Shown: positions 46,350-55,327 of the stretch, piece after piece
How the letters are laid out: each line of letters begins with the position of its first letter
How positions within the stretch are numbered: the stretch's first letter is position 1
Assembly: GCF_004337695.1 (NCBI RefSeq)
Contig: NZ_SJXJ01000003.1
Location: forward strand, 124,001 to 188,000
From: Tenacibaculum sp. M341
Lineage (GTDB): Bacteria; Bacteroidota; Bacteroidia; Flavobacteriales; Flavobacteriaceae
Direction: 5' to 3'
Length of the DNA stretch: 64,000 bases
Made by a program: the position numbers and the translations under genes
Notes under the pieces: model-generated
The model's database searches: none
Seen by the model: only the letters and a program-made list of their open reading frames with translations
What the model was told of the DNA's origin: nothing

Positions 46350-46565
46350 TATGTTTAATGAATTTTTTTACTACAGTTTCAAGTTGTTTTGTGAATAATA
46401 CTGTTTTAATTTTTTTTCTAAATATAATTGAAAAGAATACTAATAATGATTTTACACTTTTAAAATAATACAAAAAAAAGCGTAAAATGAAAAAGCATTT
46501 ACTTTCTTTAATCCATAACTTTTATATTTGTTGTATAAGGTGCTAAATATAATTGTGTTTGGTAC
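46350..46565 (+). repeat. Family-2 repeat, copy 3
   Basis: Starts like copy 2, has an extra 40-50 bases, then the conserved ATGAAAAAGCATTTACT, TATATTTG (46523-46530) and a degenerate form of the palindrome (CTAAATATAATTGTGTTTGG). Next gene starts 25 bases later. Confidence 0.75.
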
Positions 46566-46589
46566 TATGTTGTAAGTAATTCAAGAAAA

Positions 46590-47042
46590 ATGAAAAAGAA
46601 TTTAAAATTAATAATTACTATAATTTTTTTATCTGTAAGCTGTAAAAGTTTTAAAATAGACAATAAAAAATCAAATCGATTGATTATTGGTAAATGGAAT
46701 TTTGTCAGAGCAACCGATAGTTCTGGTACCGAATATACTTATATAAGAGGAGATCATGAATATAAAGTAGTTACTTCAAATATAGAATTTAAACCAGATA
46801 AGACTTATATAAAAGACTATGGAAAAAATAATATTACGACCTGTAATTGGCAAATAGTAAATGACTCAATTTTTCAGTTTGGTGGATTATTAGATTCTCT
46901 ATCTTACGATAAACAATTTGAAGATTCAACCCAAGTAATAAGAAAAATTAACACAAATAAATTAGTCTTAGAAATGAGACCTAATTTTTATTTTCATTAT
47001 GAGAAGGAAGTTATAAAACGAAACTCTAATATGATGTATTAA
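46590..47042 (+). CDS. Small lipocalin-like lipoprotein
   Basis: 150 residues; signal and lipobox (IITIIFLSVSC, Cys about 18), then a strand-rich domain starting LIIGKWNFVRATDSSG and FKPDKTYIKDYG, as in lipocalin-like proteins of Bacteroidetes. Likely outer- or inner-membrane-anchored, ligand unknown. Single-gene unit between family-2 and family-1 repeats. Confidence 0.75.
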   Translation: MKKNLKLIITIIFLSVSCKSFKIDNKKSNRLIIGKWNFVRATDSSGTEYTYIRGDHEYKVVTSNIEFKPDKTYIKDYGKNNITTCNWQIVNDSIFQFGGLLDSLSYDKQFEDSTQVIRKINTNKLVLEMRPNFYFHYEKEVIKRNSNMMY

Positions 47043-47222
47043 ACACAGCTAATAGATGCTTAACCGAAAGGTTTGTGTATATTTAGAAAGTCCGCCAAAT
47101 CTTTTGATTTGGCTTTTAAAAAAGAAAAAAGATAAAAACAAAATATAAAAAATTCGGCTCTGTGTTTATCCGAAAAGTCAGTGTCTTTTAGTACACAACA
47201 TTTCATAAACAAGTCGTTAGCT
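47036..47222. repeat. Family-1 repeat, copy D (attC-like)
   Basis: Starts at the stop codon of the lipoprotein gene (TATTAAACACAGCTAATAG), carries the exact GCCAAATC/GATTTGGC hairpin and TTCGG/CCGAA hairpin, and ends CATAAACAAGTCGTTAGC. The next ATG is about 10 bases further. Confidence 0.75.
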
Positions 47223-47230
47223 ATAATTTA

Positions 47231-47755
47231 ATGAAACTACAACTTAAGAAATACGGTGAATTAGATTTTACACGATTCATCGATTATGATGTAACTTTTA
47301 AAAAAGAAAAAGAAACTAATACTTGGTCGGCAGTCAAAATAATAGATGATACAGAGATTGATTTTCATTTTGACGAACTAATGTTTAAGAATTGTAAAAC
47401 AAATGAAATAAAAATAGACTGGGATACAATAAAATCACATCTAGATTTAGTAGATGATAATATTAATATTATCAAAACTAAATCTTTGGAGATTTTAAAT
47501 CCTTTATATTTATCTGTATTTAATAAAACAATTGATAGTGTTGACGGGATGTTTGTTCTTGATGAATTAGAAATTGTCGGTTTAACCTCTGTTGTAAGTC
47601 AAAAATTTGACGAAATAATAGGTTCAGGAATTAAATTCAAACTTGGGTTTTATTTGGAATGTAAAACTAATGAAATGGTTTTGCTTGACCCTTATTTTAA
47701 GTATTACACATATTTTACTTCTAATTTAGACTTAAGTGGGGCATTTAGAGGTTAA
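47231..47755 (+). CDS. Cassette-type hypothetical protein
   Basis: 174 residues, acidic, no signal peptide. Sequence such as YDVTFKKEKETNTWSAVKI and FHFDELMFKNCKTNEIKIDW gives no family match I can recall. Its size and soluble, acidic nature suit an immunity-type protein, but this is a guess. It follows family-1 copy D and shares a short gap with the lipoprotein gene at 47806. Confidence 0.65.
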   Translation: MKLQLKKYGELDFTRFIDYDVTFKKEKETNTWSAVKIIDDTEIDFHFDELMFKNCKTNEIKIDWDTIKSHLDLVDDNINIIKTKSLEILNPLYLSVFNKTIDSVDGMFVLDELEIVGLTSVVSQKFDEIIGSGIKFKLGFYLECKTNEMVLLDPYFKYYTYFTSNLDLSGAFRG

Positions 47756-47805
47756 AAATTGCTATAGCACAGCTCTAATTGAAAAAAAATAAAGTATTTA
47801 ATAAA

Positions 47806-48429
47806 ATGAAATTGAGAATAATCTTATCTATTTTAATCATAGTTTCTTGCGCTTCACAAAAAGAATATCCGATAACTTATGGTAATGTCTGTTCGGAAAT
47901 AACGATATATCCAGATAAAACGTTTTATTACAGAACAGCATGTACTGGATTAGGCGGCGAATTTTTAAGAAAAGGGACTTGGAAACAAGGTGTTGCAGAT
48001 ACTTTGTTTTTGAATACATATGAACAACCAAAAATTGTAAAAACTACATATAAAGGAAAAGTAAATCCGAAATTAAAAGGAAAAATAAAAATACAAGTTT
48101 ATGATAAGGATGGTGCTTTAGGATATGTAAATATCCAAATAAATGATAAAAAACTTGGAGTTGGAGCTAATGATGAAGGGATTGGGCTTTTTGATTCAGA
48201 AATTTTAAAAAATGTGACATATAGTTTTTTAGACCAAGAAGAGACAATTAAAATTGATAACCCTAATTATAATGAAATTACAATATTAATACGTGATTTA
48301 GATTTTGAGTTAGTTCAGAATTATTTCACAAATATGCCTATTGTACTTACTAAAAATAAAATAGTTTTTTATCCTAACAATATTGAAAAGCGACATGAAA
48401 AAAAACGAATAAAACATAAAAGAAAATAA
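47806..48429 (+). CDS. Hypothetical lipoprotein
   Basis: 207 residues from ATG 47806, the start that gives a clean signal plus lipobox (IILSILIIVSCAS); an upstream TTG is rejected. The first 70 mature residues contain paired cysteines (GNVCSEITIYPDKTFYYRTACTG) and a strand-rich part similar to small Bacteroidetes lipoproteins. The C-terminus is basic (EKRHEKKRIKHKRK). Function unknown. Confidence 0.68.
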   Translation: MKLRIILSILIIVSCASQKEYPITYGNVCSEITIYPDKTFYYRTACTGLGGEFLRKGTWKQGVADTLFLNTYEQPKIVKTTYKGKVNPKLKGKIKIQVYDKDGALGYVNIQINDKKLGVGANDEGIGLFDSEILKNVTYSFLDQEETIKIDNPNYNEITILIRDLDFELVQNYFTNMPIVLTKNKIVFYPNNIEKRHEKKRIKHKRK

Positions 48430-48450
48430 AACCAACTTTTAATTTCGATA

Positions 48451-48575
48451 GTAATATTTCTCAATATGAATCGTCGTGTTTTTAACATAAAGACGAATAG
48501 CATTGAGATTAAAGCACAATACTTTTTTAGGGATAACAAATGAGAAGTTTTATTTAAAAAAAAGACTACACATTA
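48451..48575 (+). pseudogene. Duplicated 5' end of the AraC-type gene
   Basis: About 125 bases match the leader and first codons of the regulator at 50104 (AATCGTCGTGTTTTTAACA, GCATTGAGATTAAAG, AATACTTTTTTAGG) but the frame is broken by an early stop and a base change. It marks one side of a duplication that now encloses the gene at 48752. Confidence 0.75.
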
Positions 48576-48751
48576 TTATGTTTAGTTAAATGGAGGCGAA
48601 TACTAATTATTAAATTTGTTTTACTTAGTCAAAAGAGGAGGTAACTAATTATGGATTTTTTTAATGTGTCAATTATCTATTTTTTAAATAGAAAAATAAA
48701 GTGTTATACTCAAAAAATGTATCAAAATTAGAAGTAAATCGTTTTGTGTAT

Positions 48752-49957
48752 ATGAACAAAATATTTCAACTTATTTATTTTTCTGCGCTATTGTTTTTTT
48801 CTATTACGGTAGTTGCACAAAATAATGATAAAAAAATTTCAGGTCAACTACTAGATAAAGAAACTAAAAAGCCAATAGTTTTTGCTTCTATTTATCTAAA
48901 AGGAGAAACAATAGGAACAACTTCTAACGAAGAAGGGTATTTTACTTTTCATTTTCCTTCTTTAAATAATTCTAATGTTGTAATAATATCTAGCATAGGT
49001 TATGAGTCAGTTGAGCTAAATACTGATGATTTTATTCCTAATCAACAATTATATCTTAACTCTAAGATTGATAAATTGGACGAAGTTGTAATTACTAGTA
49101 CTAAAAAGAAGAAAATTACAGCTAAACAAATTGTAAAAAAAGCATATAAACAAATAACACGAAATTATCCAGAAAAACCTTATATAACAGAAGGTTTTAT
49201 AAGAGATTTACAAAATGAGGATGGTAAATATGTAGAGTATCTAGAATGTGCAGTCAAATTTTATAATGAGGCTTGTAATGTGTCTAAAGAGCCTCAGGTA
49301 GAGTTGGTTGAAGTGAAAAGTAATCAGATTGCAAATAAACATCCATGGAATACAAAATGGGAGAGAAAGAATTCGATTATTGATTTAGTAGAAGATGATT
49401 TTATTCGATTTGATTATGGTCCTATTAAAGGTAGGGGAGGTTGGAAATATAAACTTGAAGATATATTACTTTACAATAACAAATATGTTTATAAAATAAT
49501 AGCTATAGATGAACCTTTTCAAAAAGCAACATTGTTTATTGATACTGAATCTTTTGCTTTTGTTAAAATAGAGCTTACAAGAACAAAAAATAAAGGAAAG
49601 TTATGGAAAAGAAGATTGTCTAATGGTCAGCAAATAGTTGATTATAGTATAATAATTGAATACCAGGAGTTTAAAGGGAAAATGTATTTAAAGTACAAAA
49701 AAGAGGAAGATACTTGGGAGATTTATGATATGCAAGATCCTAAAAAGCTTTTATTTACTAAGAATCCTAAAAAAGAACTTTTTGTAAATAAAATTGTAAT
49801 AAAAGATGTAGAAAATTATCCTTTTGAAGAAAATATGAAGATTAATAGAAGTATAGAAAATCAAGCAAAAACTTACAATGCTGAGTTTTGGTTAAATTAC
49901 AATGCACCAAAAAAAACAAAAGCTATAAGTAAAATAGAGTTGTACTTAAAAAACTAA
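48752..49957 (+). CDS. CarboxypepD_reg-like outer-membrane-associated protein
   Basis: 401 residues from ATG 48752, where the signal peptide starts (FQLIYFSALLFFSITVVAQ). Residues about 30-115 form a carboxypeptidase-regulatory-like domain (KISGQLLDKETKKPIVFASIYLKGETIGTTSNEEGYF, ending LDEVVITS) as in TonB-dependent receptor N-termini, but no beta-barrel follows. The C-terminal 280 residues are soluble (KITAKQIVKKAYKQI). A widespread Bacteroidetes periplasmic or surface family with unclear function. Lies between two copies of the AraC gene start. Confidence 0.8.
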   Translation: MNKIFQLIYFSALLFFSITVVAQNNDKKISGQLLDKETKKPIVFASIYLKGETIGTTSNEEGYFTFHFPSLNNSNVVIISSIGYESVELNTDDFIPNQQLYLNSKIDKLDEVVITSTKKKKITAKQIVKKAYKQITRNYPEKPYITEGFIRDLQNEDGKYVEYLECAVKFYNEACNVSKEPQVELVEVKSNQIANKHPWNTKWERKNSIIDLVEDDFIRFDYGPIKGRGGWKYKLEDILLYNNKYVYKIIAIDEPFQKATLFIDTESFAFVKIELTRTKNKGKLWKRRLSNGQQIVDYSIIIEYQEFKGKMYLKYKKEEDTWEIYDMQDPKKLLFTKNPKKELFVNKIVIKDVENYPFEENMKINRSIENQAKTYNAEFWLNYNAPKKTKAISKIELYLKN

Positions 49958-50103
49958 TAACAGATGATAAATTAAAGCGGTTAAGCAATCTAGTCTTATT
50001 GTAAAATGTAGGAGATGATTTTTTAAATCAATAAAAACAAAATAGAGTTTTCATTTTAAATCTTAATTACTTTTATAAGTAATATTTCTTAATATCAATC
50101 GTC

Positions 50104-50913
50104 GTGTTTTTAACACAAAGACCAATAGCATTGAGATTAAAGTACAATACTTTTTTAGGAACAACCAATGAAAAGTTTCATTTAGAAAGTTGTTCAATAT
50201 CCATAGTTAATTATAGCAAACCAGTTTCAGAAGAGTGGCATTCTCATGAAGACGTTCATTTATCTTTAATTCTTCAAGGAGGAAATTTAGAATCTCGAAA
50301 AAAAGAGGATACACAAGTATTTCCTGGAAAAATTATAGCTTATAATGAAGGAGAAGTACATAGAAATAGATTCACAGCTTTTCCTTCTAAAAACCTTAAT
50401 TTAGAGTTGAAAAATGATTTTTTTTCTAAAAACGATCTAAGCTTTAGTAATTTAAATTTATCAGGAACAAGAAATGTGGAAGCTTACTTTGAGTTACTTA
50501 AAATTCATAATGAACTGCATATGAATGATAGCTACACACTAGATTCGGTTACGCTTTCTTTAAAATCACTATTCTCAAATAATCATATATCATCATACAA
50601 ACCTAATTGGTTAAAATTATTAAAAGAAATAATAGAAGATCGTTGGAATGAGTTTATCTCTTTAGATGAATTGGGGCTTATTTTAAATGTACATCCGGTT
50701 ACAATTTCTAAGTATTTTAAAAAGTACTATAAAGGTTCATTAGGGGATTATATGAGGAAAATAAAAGTTCAAAAAGCATTAGATTACTTGTTTAATACAA
50801 ACATGTCAATTACTGAAATAGCGTATGCATGTGGGTTTTCAGATCATAGCCATATGATAAGAGTATTTAAAAGATATATTGGCTATAATCCTAAAAGCAT
50901 TAGAAAGTTTTAG
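50104..50913 (+). CDS. AraC-family transcriptional regulator
   Basis: 269 residues starting at GTG 50104. An N-terminal cupin-type sensor (EEWHSHEDVHLSLILQGG, VFPGKIIAYNEGEVHRN) and a C-terminal AraC double HTH (ISLDELGLILNVHPVTISKYFKK and SITEIAYACGFSDHSHMIRVFKRYIGYNPKSIRKF). It probably responds to a small molecule and may control the CPBP protease gene 80 bases downstream. Confidence 0.9.
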   Translation: MFLTQRPIALRLKYNTFLGTTNEKFHLESCSISIVNYSKPVSEEWHSHEDVHLSLILQGGNLESRKKEDTQVFPGKIIAYNEGEVHRNRFTAFPSKNLNLELKNDFFSKNDLSFSNLNLSGTRNVEAYFELLKIHNELHMNDSYTLDSVTLSLKSLFSNNHISSYKPNWLKLLKEIIEDRWNEFISLDELGLILNVHPVTISKYFKKYYKGSLGDYMRKIKVQKALDYLFNTNMSITEIAYACGFSDHSHMIRVFKRYIGYNPKSIRKF

Positions 50914-50993
50914 TTTACTGACTAATTTCGTTCTATTTTAAAAAAAGGAGTACTCTTAACTTGCCATTAAATTTATAACACATCATTTACAGT

Positions 50994-51929
50994 ATGCGAA
51001 AAATAATATTTAATTCAAAAGATAGGGTTCGACCAATATGGCGCTTATTTCTTTTTTTAATACTTACATTTTTAATAAATATTCCGTTACAATTAATACT
51101 TCAACAACTTTTAGATCAGAGTTTGTTAAGAGGATACATCTCTGCGTCAATGTATCTGATATCAGTGGTGTTTAGTTTGTTTATAGATATTAAATTTTTA
51201 GATAAATCGTCATTTAAAAAGTATGGCTTAAAAATTAATAAAATATGGTTGCAAGAGTTTTTGATGGGAGCCATAATTCCAGTTGTTCAGCTATCGATAT
51301 TCTTCTTTGTATTGTACAGTACAGATAATTTAAAAGTTATAGATTTTTTTACAACAAACTCCGCTAATTATTCTTTTGACTATTCATTTTGGGCAGGGTT
51401 CTTTTCTGAAATATTTGGCTTAATAATAGGAAGTACGGTAGAAGAAATATTCTTTAGAGCTTTTATATTTTACATTGCTTATGAAGCATTTCAAGTTGTT
51501 AAAAAAGATGCTGTTAAAAGAGCAATTTTGATAGTTGTTATAATAGCACCTTTATTTGGAATTGCTCATATGGGAAACGAAGGAGCAACAACAATTTCTA
51601 CAACAAATTTAGGAATTGATGCTATAGTAATGTGCTTACCTTTTTTAATAACGGGTCGACTAGGAATGTCTATAGGAATGCATTTTTCGTGGAATCTTGT
51701 AGAGGGAGCAATTTTAGGATTTGCAGTTAGTGGTAATGTTGCTAAGTCGTCAATAATTAGTGTTGAAATGCCAAATAATTTACTAACAGGCGGTGTTTTT
51801 GGACCAGAAGGAAGTATCATATTCATATTATTAGATGTGGTTGCTATTGCCTTAATTTTATATTGGAAGAGAATTAAAAACTACAATAGTTTGGTGAATC
51901 CGTATATCATAGAAAATGATATCAAGTAG
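50994..51929 (+). CDS. CPBP-family intramembrane metalloprotease
   Basis: 311 residues, about eight hydrophobic segments. Catalytic motifs: E150-E151 and R155 (STVEEIFFRAF), the His of GIAHMG, and H/N of GMHFSWNLVEG. CAAX/Abi proteases of this type process peptides or bacteriocins, or act in self-immunity. Same direction and close to the AraC gene. Confidence 0.9.
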   Translation: MRKIIFNSKDRVRPIWRLFLFLILTFLINIPLQLILQQLLDQSLLRGYISASMYLISVVFSLFIDIKFLDKSSFKKYGLKINKIWLQEFLMGAIIPVVQLSIFFFVLYSTDNLKVIDFFTTNSANYSFDYSFWAGFFSEIFGLIIGSTVEEIFFRAFIFYIAYEAFQVVKKDAVKRAILIVVIIAPLFGIAHMGNEGATTISTTNLGIDAIVMCLPFLITGRLGMSIGMHFSWNLVEGAILGFAVSGNVAKSSIISVEMPNNLLTGGVFGPEGSIIFILLDVVAIALILYWKRIKNYNSLVNPYIIENDIK

Positions 51930-52141
51930 GTTTCAAAATTCATTTTTACGATAAAAACGAAATACTCTATAATAGTATAGTACTACTTTTTACTGCAACT
52001 ACAGATACTAGCCAACGTATTTAAACTTTAAAGCTGCATTAAATACTATTTTTGAAACGCGAGCTATATTATTTAAAAATAGCTAAAAGAAAAAAGTATC
52101 ACCCGTAGTTAACATAGCGTTGCTACACAAAAACAAAAATT

Positions 52142-52519
52142 ATGATTCATGTAAAAAGAATTCAAAAAATCAATCCACAAGACATTACCGCACCTAAAAA
52201 ACATTACTTACATGCTGTAGGAAGTGGTGTGACTGATTTAGAGCGTTTAGCCTATTTAATTTCTAATCAAAGTACAGTAAGAGAAGCTGATTGTTATGCC
52301 GTAGTATTATCGTTAGTGCACAATATTTTAGATGAATTGGCACAAGGTAAAATTATAAAATTAGATACGTTAGGAACCTTTCAAATAGGAGTAAACTCAT
52401 CTGGAGTGCCTACTGAAGATGAAGTTAGCATTCGATTAGTTAATAAATCGCATATCAATTTTAGACCCGATAAACGTTTAAAACAATTGTTAAAAAACGT
52501 TGAATATAAATTGGTGTAA
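52142..52519 (+). CDS. HU-like DNA-binding protein, Bacteroidetes type
   Basis: 125 residues. A basic N-terminus is followed by the HU fold (TVREADCYAVVLSLVHNILDELAQGKIIKLDTLGTFQIG, then HINFRPDKRLKQLL), fitting the HU-domain proteins of unknown specificity common in Bacteroidetes. Own transcription unit, ended by the terminator at 52547. Confidence 0.88.
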   Translation: MIHVKRIQKINPQDITAPKKHYLHAVGSGVTDLERLAYLISNQSTVREADCYAVVLSLVHNILDELAQGKIIKLDTLGTFQIGVNSSGVPTEDEVSIRLVNKSHINFRPDKRLKQLLKNVEYKLV

Positions 52520-52546
52520 TTGGTATAACAACTTTTTAAAACGTAT

Positions 52547-52583
52547 AACCTCAAAAATACATTGGTATTTTTGAGGTTTTTTT
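52547..52583 (+). terminator. Intrinsic terminator
   Basis: A perfect 14-bp stem (AACCTCAAAAATAC with GTATTTTTGAGGTT) with loop ATTG is followed by a T run. Confidence 0.92.
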
Positions 52584-52599
52584 GTGCTTTTTTGTCAAA

Positions 52600-52750
52600 A
52601 AAGCTGCTGCTGCAATTTTTTTTTGCAGCTTTGCTCTTGTGTAACCGAAGCTTTGCGTCTAATCAACTGCAAAGCTGCAACCAACCAAACGCAACTTTGC
52701 TCTTGTATAACCGCAACTTTGCAAAAAATAAATGCTAAGCTGCTTTTTTT
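52600..52750. repeat. Tandem GCAAAG/CTTTGC-containing repeats
   Basis: Two imperfect direct repeats of about 65-70 bases share GCA(G/A)CTTTGCTCTTGT(G/A)TAACCG and further copies of GCAAAGC/GCTTTGC in both orientations. The strands can fold into several short hairpins. The open frame here is Cys-rich low complexity and not credible as a protein. Confidence 0.5.
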
Positions 52751-52886
52751 AGGGCTATTTTTAGCTGTTTTTTACTGCTACTACTGCAGTTTTTTGTACT
52801 TATTTCTTAACATTTTTCATTCTTTTACTGCAGTCTGTTCATGATGCTACTGTGTTAAAATGTTGTGTTTATTTTCTTTGTTCTAT
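52751..52886. other. A+T-rich spacer
   Basis: No coding frame or recognised motif between the hairpin repeats and the family-3 repeat. Confidence 0.3.
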
Positions 52887-53090
52887 ATTAAAATAATACA
52901 GTAAAGTGATGTTATTGTATGAAAATTTAATATTAAAAACATTGTGCTGCTATTATTATTTTATAAATTTAATGCTCTAAAAAAGATTAAGAAATAAGCG
53001 ATTAAACCTCCTATTCCTTTTTATTTTTTCAAAACAAAATATAAATAATATAAAGGGAATAAACACAATTGTGTTTATTCCTATGTTGTC
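52887..53090. repeat. Family-3 direct repeat, copy 1, with 26-base perfect palindrome
   Basis: About 200 bases recur at 56111-56312 with few changes (shared TTAAAATAATACAGTAAAG, AATAAGCGATTAAACCTCC, CTATTCCTTTTTATT). The end of this copy contains a perfect 26-base palindrome (53056-53081) whose core AAACACAATTGTGTTT is the same as in family-2 repeats, followed by CTATGTTG. It stands 30-40 bases before the DUF262 gene. Confidence 0.75.
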
Positions 53091-53120
53091 ATTCATTAAA
53101 AACAGAACTCAAAATCAACA

Positions 53121-55172
53121 ATGGATTTTTACAGAAAAACTACTTTAGGACTTTTTGATAGTTCTCAAAAATCATTTATAATTCCAGTTTATCAAAGAGC
53201 ATACTCGTGGGAAAAGGAACAATGGAACACTTTTTTAAAAGATTTACTCGAACAAATTGAAGGGCAAAACAATTATTTTTTTGGAAATATTCTTTTAGAA
53301 ACTTTAAAGAAAGATACGAAATACGAAATCATTGATGGACAACAGAGAATTACAACATTAACAGTATTTATTCGTGCATTATTGAACGTCTTGTTGAATC
53401 GGAAAAATGAAGATTTATTAAAAGAATTTGATTTTCAAACAAAAGAAAGCATATTTTTGAAGAATGGTGGCAATATTAAACTTCGACCTGTAGAATATGA
53501 TAGAGCCTGTTATGATGCCGTAATAATAGACAATAAGGATAATTTTGAATCAAATACACTTTCACAAGACAGAATAAAAAAATCAAAAAAATTCTTTGAA
53601 AATGAACTTGATAAATTGTCAACAGAAAAAGTATTACGTGTTTTAGAAAAAATTGAAACTACAGATTTAACGATAATTGAACTTGAAGGCAAAAAAGATT
53701 CGGCCTTAATGTTTGAACTTGAAAATAATAGGGGAAAAGATTTGACAAATATGGAAAAAATCAAGTCCTATTTTATGTATCAAATGTACGTTTATAGTGA
53801 CCCTGAAGAAGTAGAGTCAAATATTGAAAATGTGTCAAATATTTTCAAACTCATTTATTTAATGATAAATGATTTGAAAAAACTCAATGAAGATAGCGTT
53901 TTAATCTACCATAATAATGCGTATATCAAGGGATATAATTATAGAACATTAGAAGACTTAAAGGAAGTATTTAAGAAATCTAACAACAAAATAGAATGGA
54001 TAAAAGGTTATATAACTGAACTTCACACTTCTTTTTCAAATATGAAAAAATTTGAAAATTCAAAGGATTATTACTCTCTCAAATTAGAGGAATTAAATGC
54101 ACCTGCATATGTTTATCCTTTTATAATCAAAGGTTATAAGTTTTTTGGAGATGATGATAGAAAACTGAACACACTATTTAATCTACTTGAAGTTTTGACT
54201 TTTAGAGCCAAACTAATTAATAGTAGAGCGAATATCCAAGAAAGATTAAACTCTATATTACTTAGCTTCAAAGGGAATTTAACGAGTTTAATTCTAAATG
54301 TAAAAAACAAACTTAATGAAACTTGGTATTGGGGTGATAGTAATGTTAAAAGTTATTTGAATGGTGCTATGTATGGAAACAAGGTTTTGAATTACTTACT
54401 ATGGCAATATGAAAATTCAATACAAAACAAAGGTTACAGCATAAAAAAATTCTCATTAGAAAATGAACAAGTAGAACATATTTCACCACAAACTCCAACA
54501 AATGGAGAACCTTTAGAAACTGGATATGAAGTTGACGAGAACAATGAATATTCGGAAGATTTTAAAACGAATATAGTTAACAGTTTAGGTAATTTAATGC
54601 TTATCTCAGGTTCACATAATGCTTCAATTGGTAACAAACCTTTTTCTGATAAAGTTAGGTCATACAATCAAAATCCTCTTTTAAATCAACAAGCTGAAAT
54701 TAAAGACTATGCAATCAATGAAAACGAGCATTTTGTTTGGAAGTCAAAATCAATATTAAAGAGGCATAAATGTATTCTCGAATTTGCAACAAACTTATGG
54801 AGTTTTGAGAATATCAATTTAGAGCATTTAAAAGATGAAACTGAAAATTTGAAACTTAACCATATTTCAAATACAGAAAATAAAACTGTCGAAGAAAATA
54901 ATTTAAAGTCGAAAAGTAGCAATAAATTAGTTATCAAATTGAATCCTCAACTAGAATCTGAATTTAAAGAACTTTTACTTAAAAGAAAACAAGCATATAT
55001 TACAATATACTATGAGAATGGAACATTAGAACAACGAACTTGGAAAGCAAATAGTTTTAAAGAAAGTTCAGGAGTAATGGGGAATTTAAGGTCAAGACCC
55101 GAGTTCAGAAATGGAAAATGGCAGGAGAATGGAATTGAAAAAGTGTATGTTTCGATAGAAAAAAATGAATAA
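53121..55172 (+). CDS. GmrSD-like type IV restriction protein (DUF262 + DUF1524)
   Basis: 683 residues. N-terminal DUF262 NTPase-like domain with IPVYQRAYSW and IDGQQR (71-76); C-terminal DUF1524 His-Me finger nuclease with EQVEHISPQTP (about 449) and NSLGNLMLISGSHNASIGNKPF; and an extra 75-residue C-terminal domain (QAYITIYYENGTLEQRTW). Such fusions cut modified phage DNA. Single gene between family-3 repeat copies. Confidence 0.9.
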   Translation: MDFYRKTTLGLFDSSQKSFIIPVYQRAYSWEKEQWNTFLKDLLEQIEGQNNYFFGNILLETLKKDTKYEIIDGQQRITTLTVFIRALLNVLLNRKNEDLLKEFDFQTKESIFLKNGGNIKLRPVEYDRACYDAVIIDNKDNFESNTLSQDRIKKSKKFFENELDKLSTEKVLRVLEKIETTDLTIIELEGKKDSALMFELENNRGKDLTNMEKIKSYFMYQMYVYSDPEEVESNIENVSNIFKLIYLMINDLKKLNEDSVLIYHNNAYIKGYNYRTLEDLKEVFKKSNNKIEWIKGYITELHTSFSNMKKFENSKDYYSLKLEELNAPAYVYPFIIKGYKFFGDDDRKLNTLFNLLEVLTFRAKLINSRANIQERLNSILLSFKGNLTSLILNVKNKLNETWYWGDSNVKSYLNGAMYGNKVLNYLLWQYENSIQNKGYSIKKFSLENEQVEHISPQTPTNGEPLETGYEVDENNEYSEDFKTNIVNSLGNLMLISGSHNASIGNKPFSDKVRSYNQNPLLNQQAEIKDYAINENEHFVWKSKSILKRHKCILEFATNLWSFENINLEHLKDETENLKLNHISNTENKTVEENNLKSKSSNKLVIKLNPQLESEFKELLLKRKQAYITIYYENGTLEQRTWKANSFKESSGVMGNLRSRPEFRNGKWQENGIEKVYVSIEKNE

Positions 55173-55187
55173 AAAAATAACGAAATG

Positions 55188-55316
55188 GCAACAAAGTATG
55201 TAAAGAATAGGCGATTTAGTAGTAGGGTTAAAGGTTTTTACTCACATCAAAATCTGTGCTTAAATGAAAATTTTGTGCTTCTAAATCGCCTACTTTTCAT
55301 ACATATACCGTTACAC
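55188..55316. repeat. Single large attC-like imperfect palindrome
   Basis: TAGGCGATTTAG (55208-55219) pairs perfectly with CTAAATCGCCTA (55281-55292); outside it GTATGTAAAG pairs with CTTTTCATAC, and AAC (55190-55192) mirrors GTT (55310-55312). The full structure spans the gap between two genes, the layout of an integron attC site. Confidence 0.75.
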
Positions 55317-55327
55317 CCAATCTGAAA

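Noticed and set aside
52584-52844. 86-codon Cys-rich frame
   Set aside because: Covers the GCAAAG/CTTTGC repeats; low complexity and no supporting start or family.
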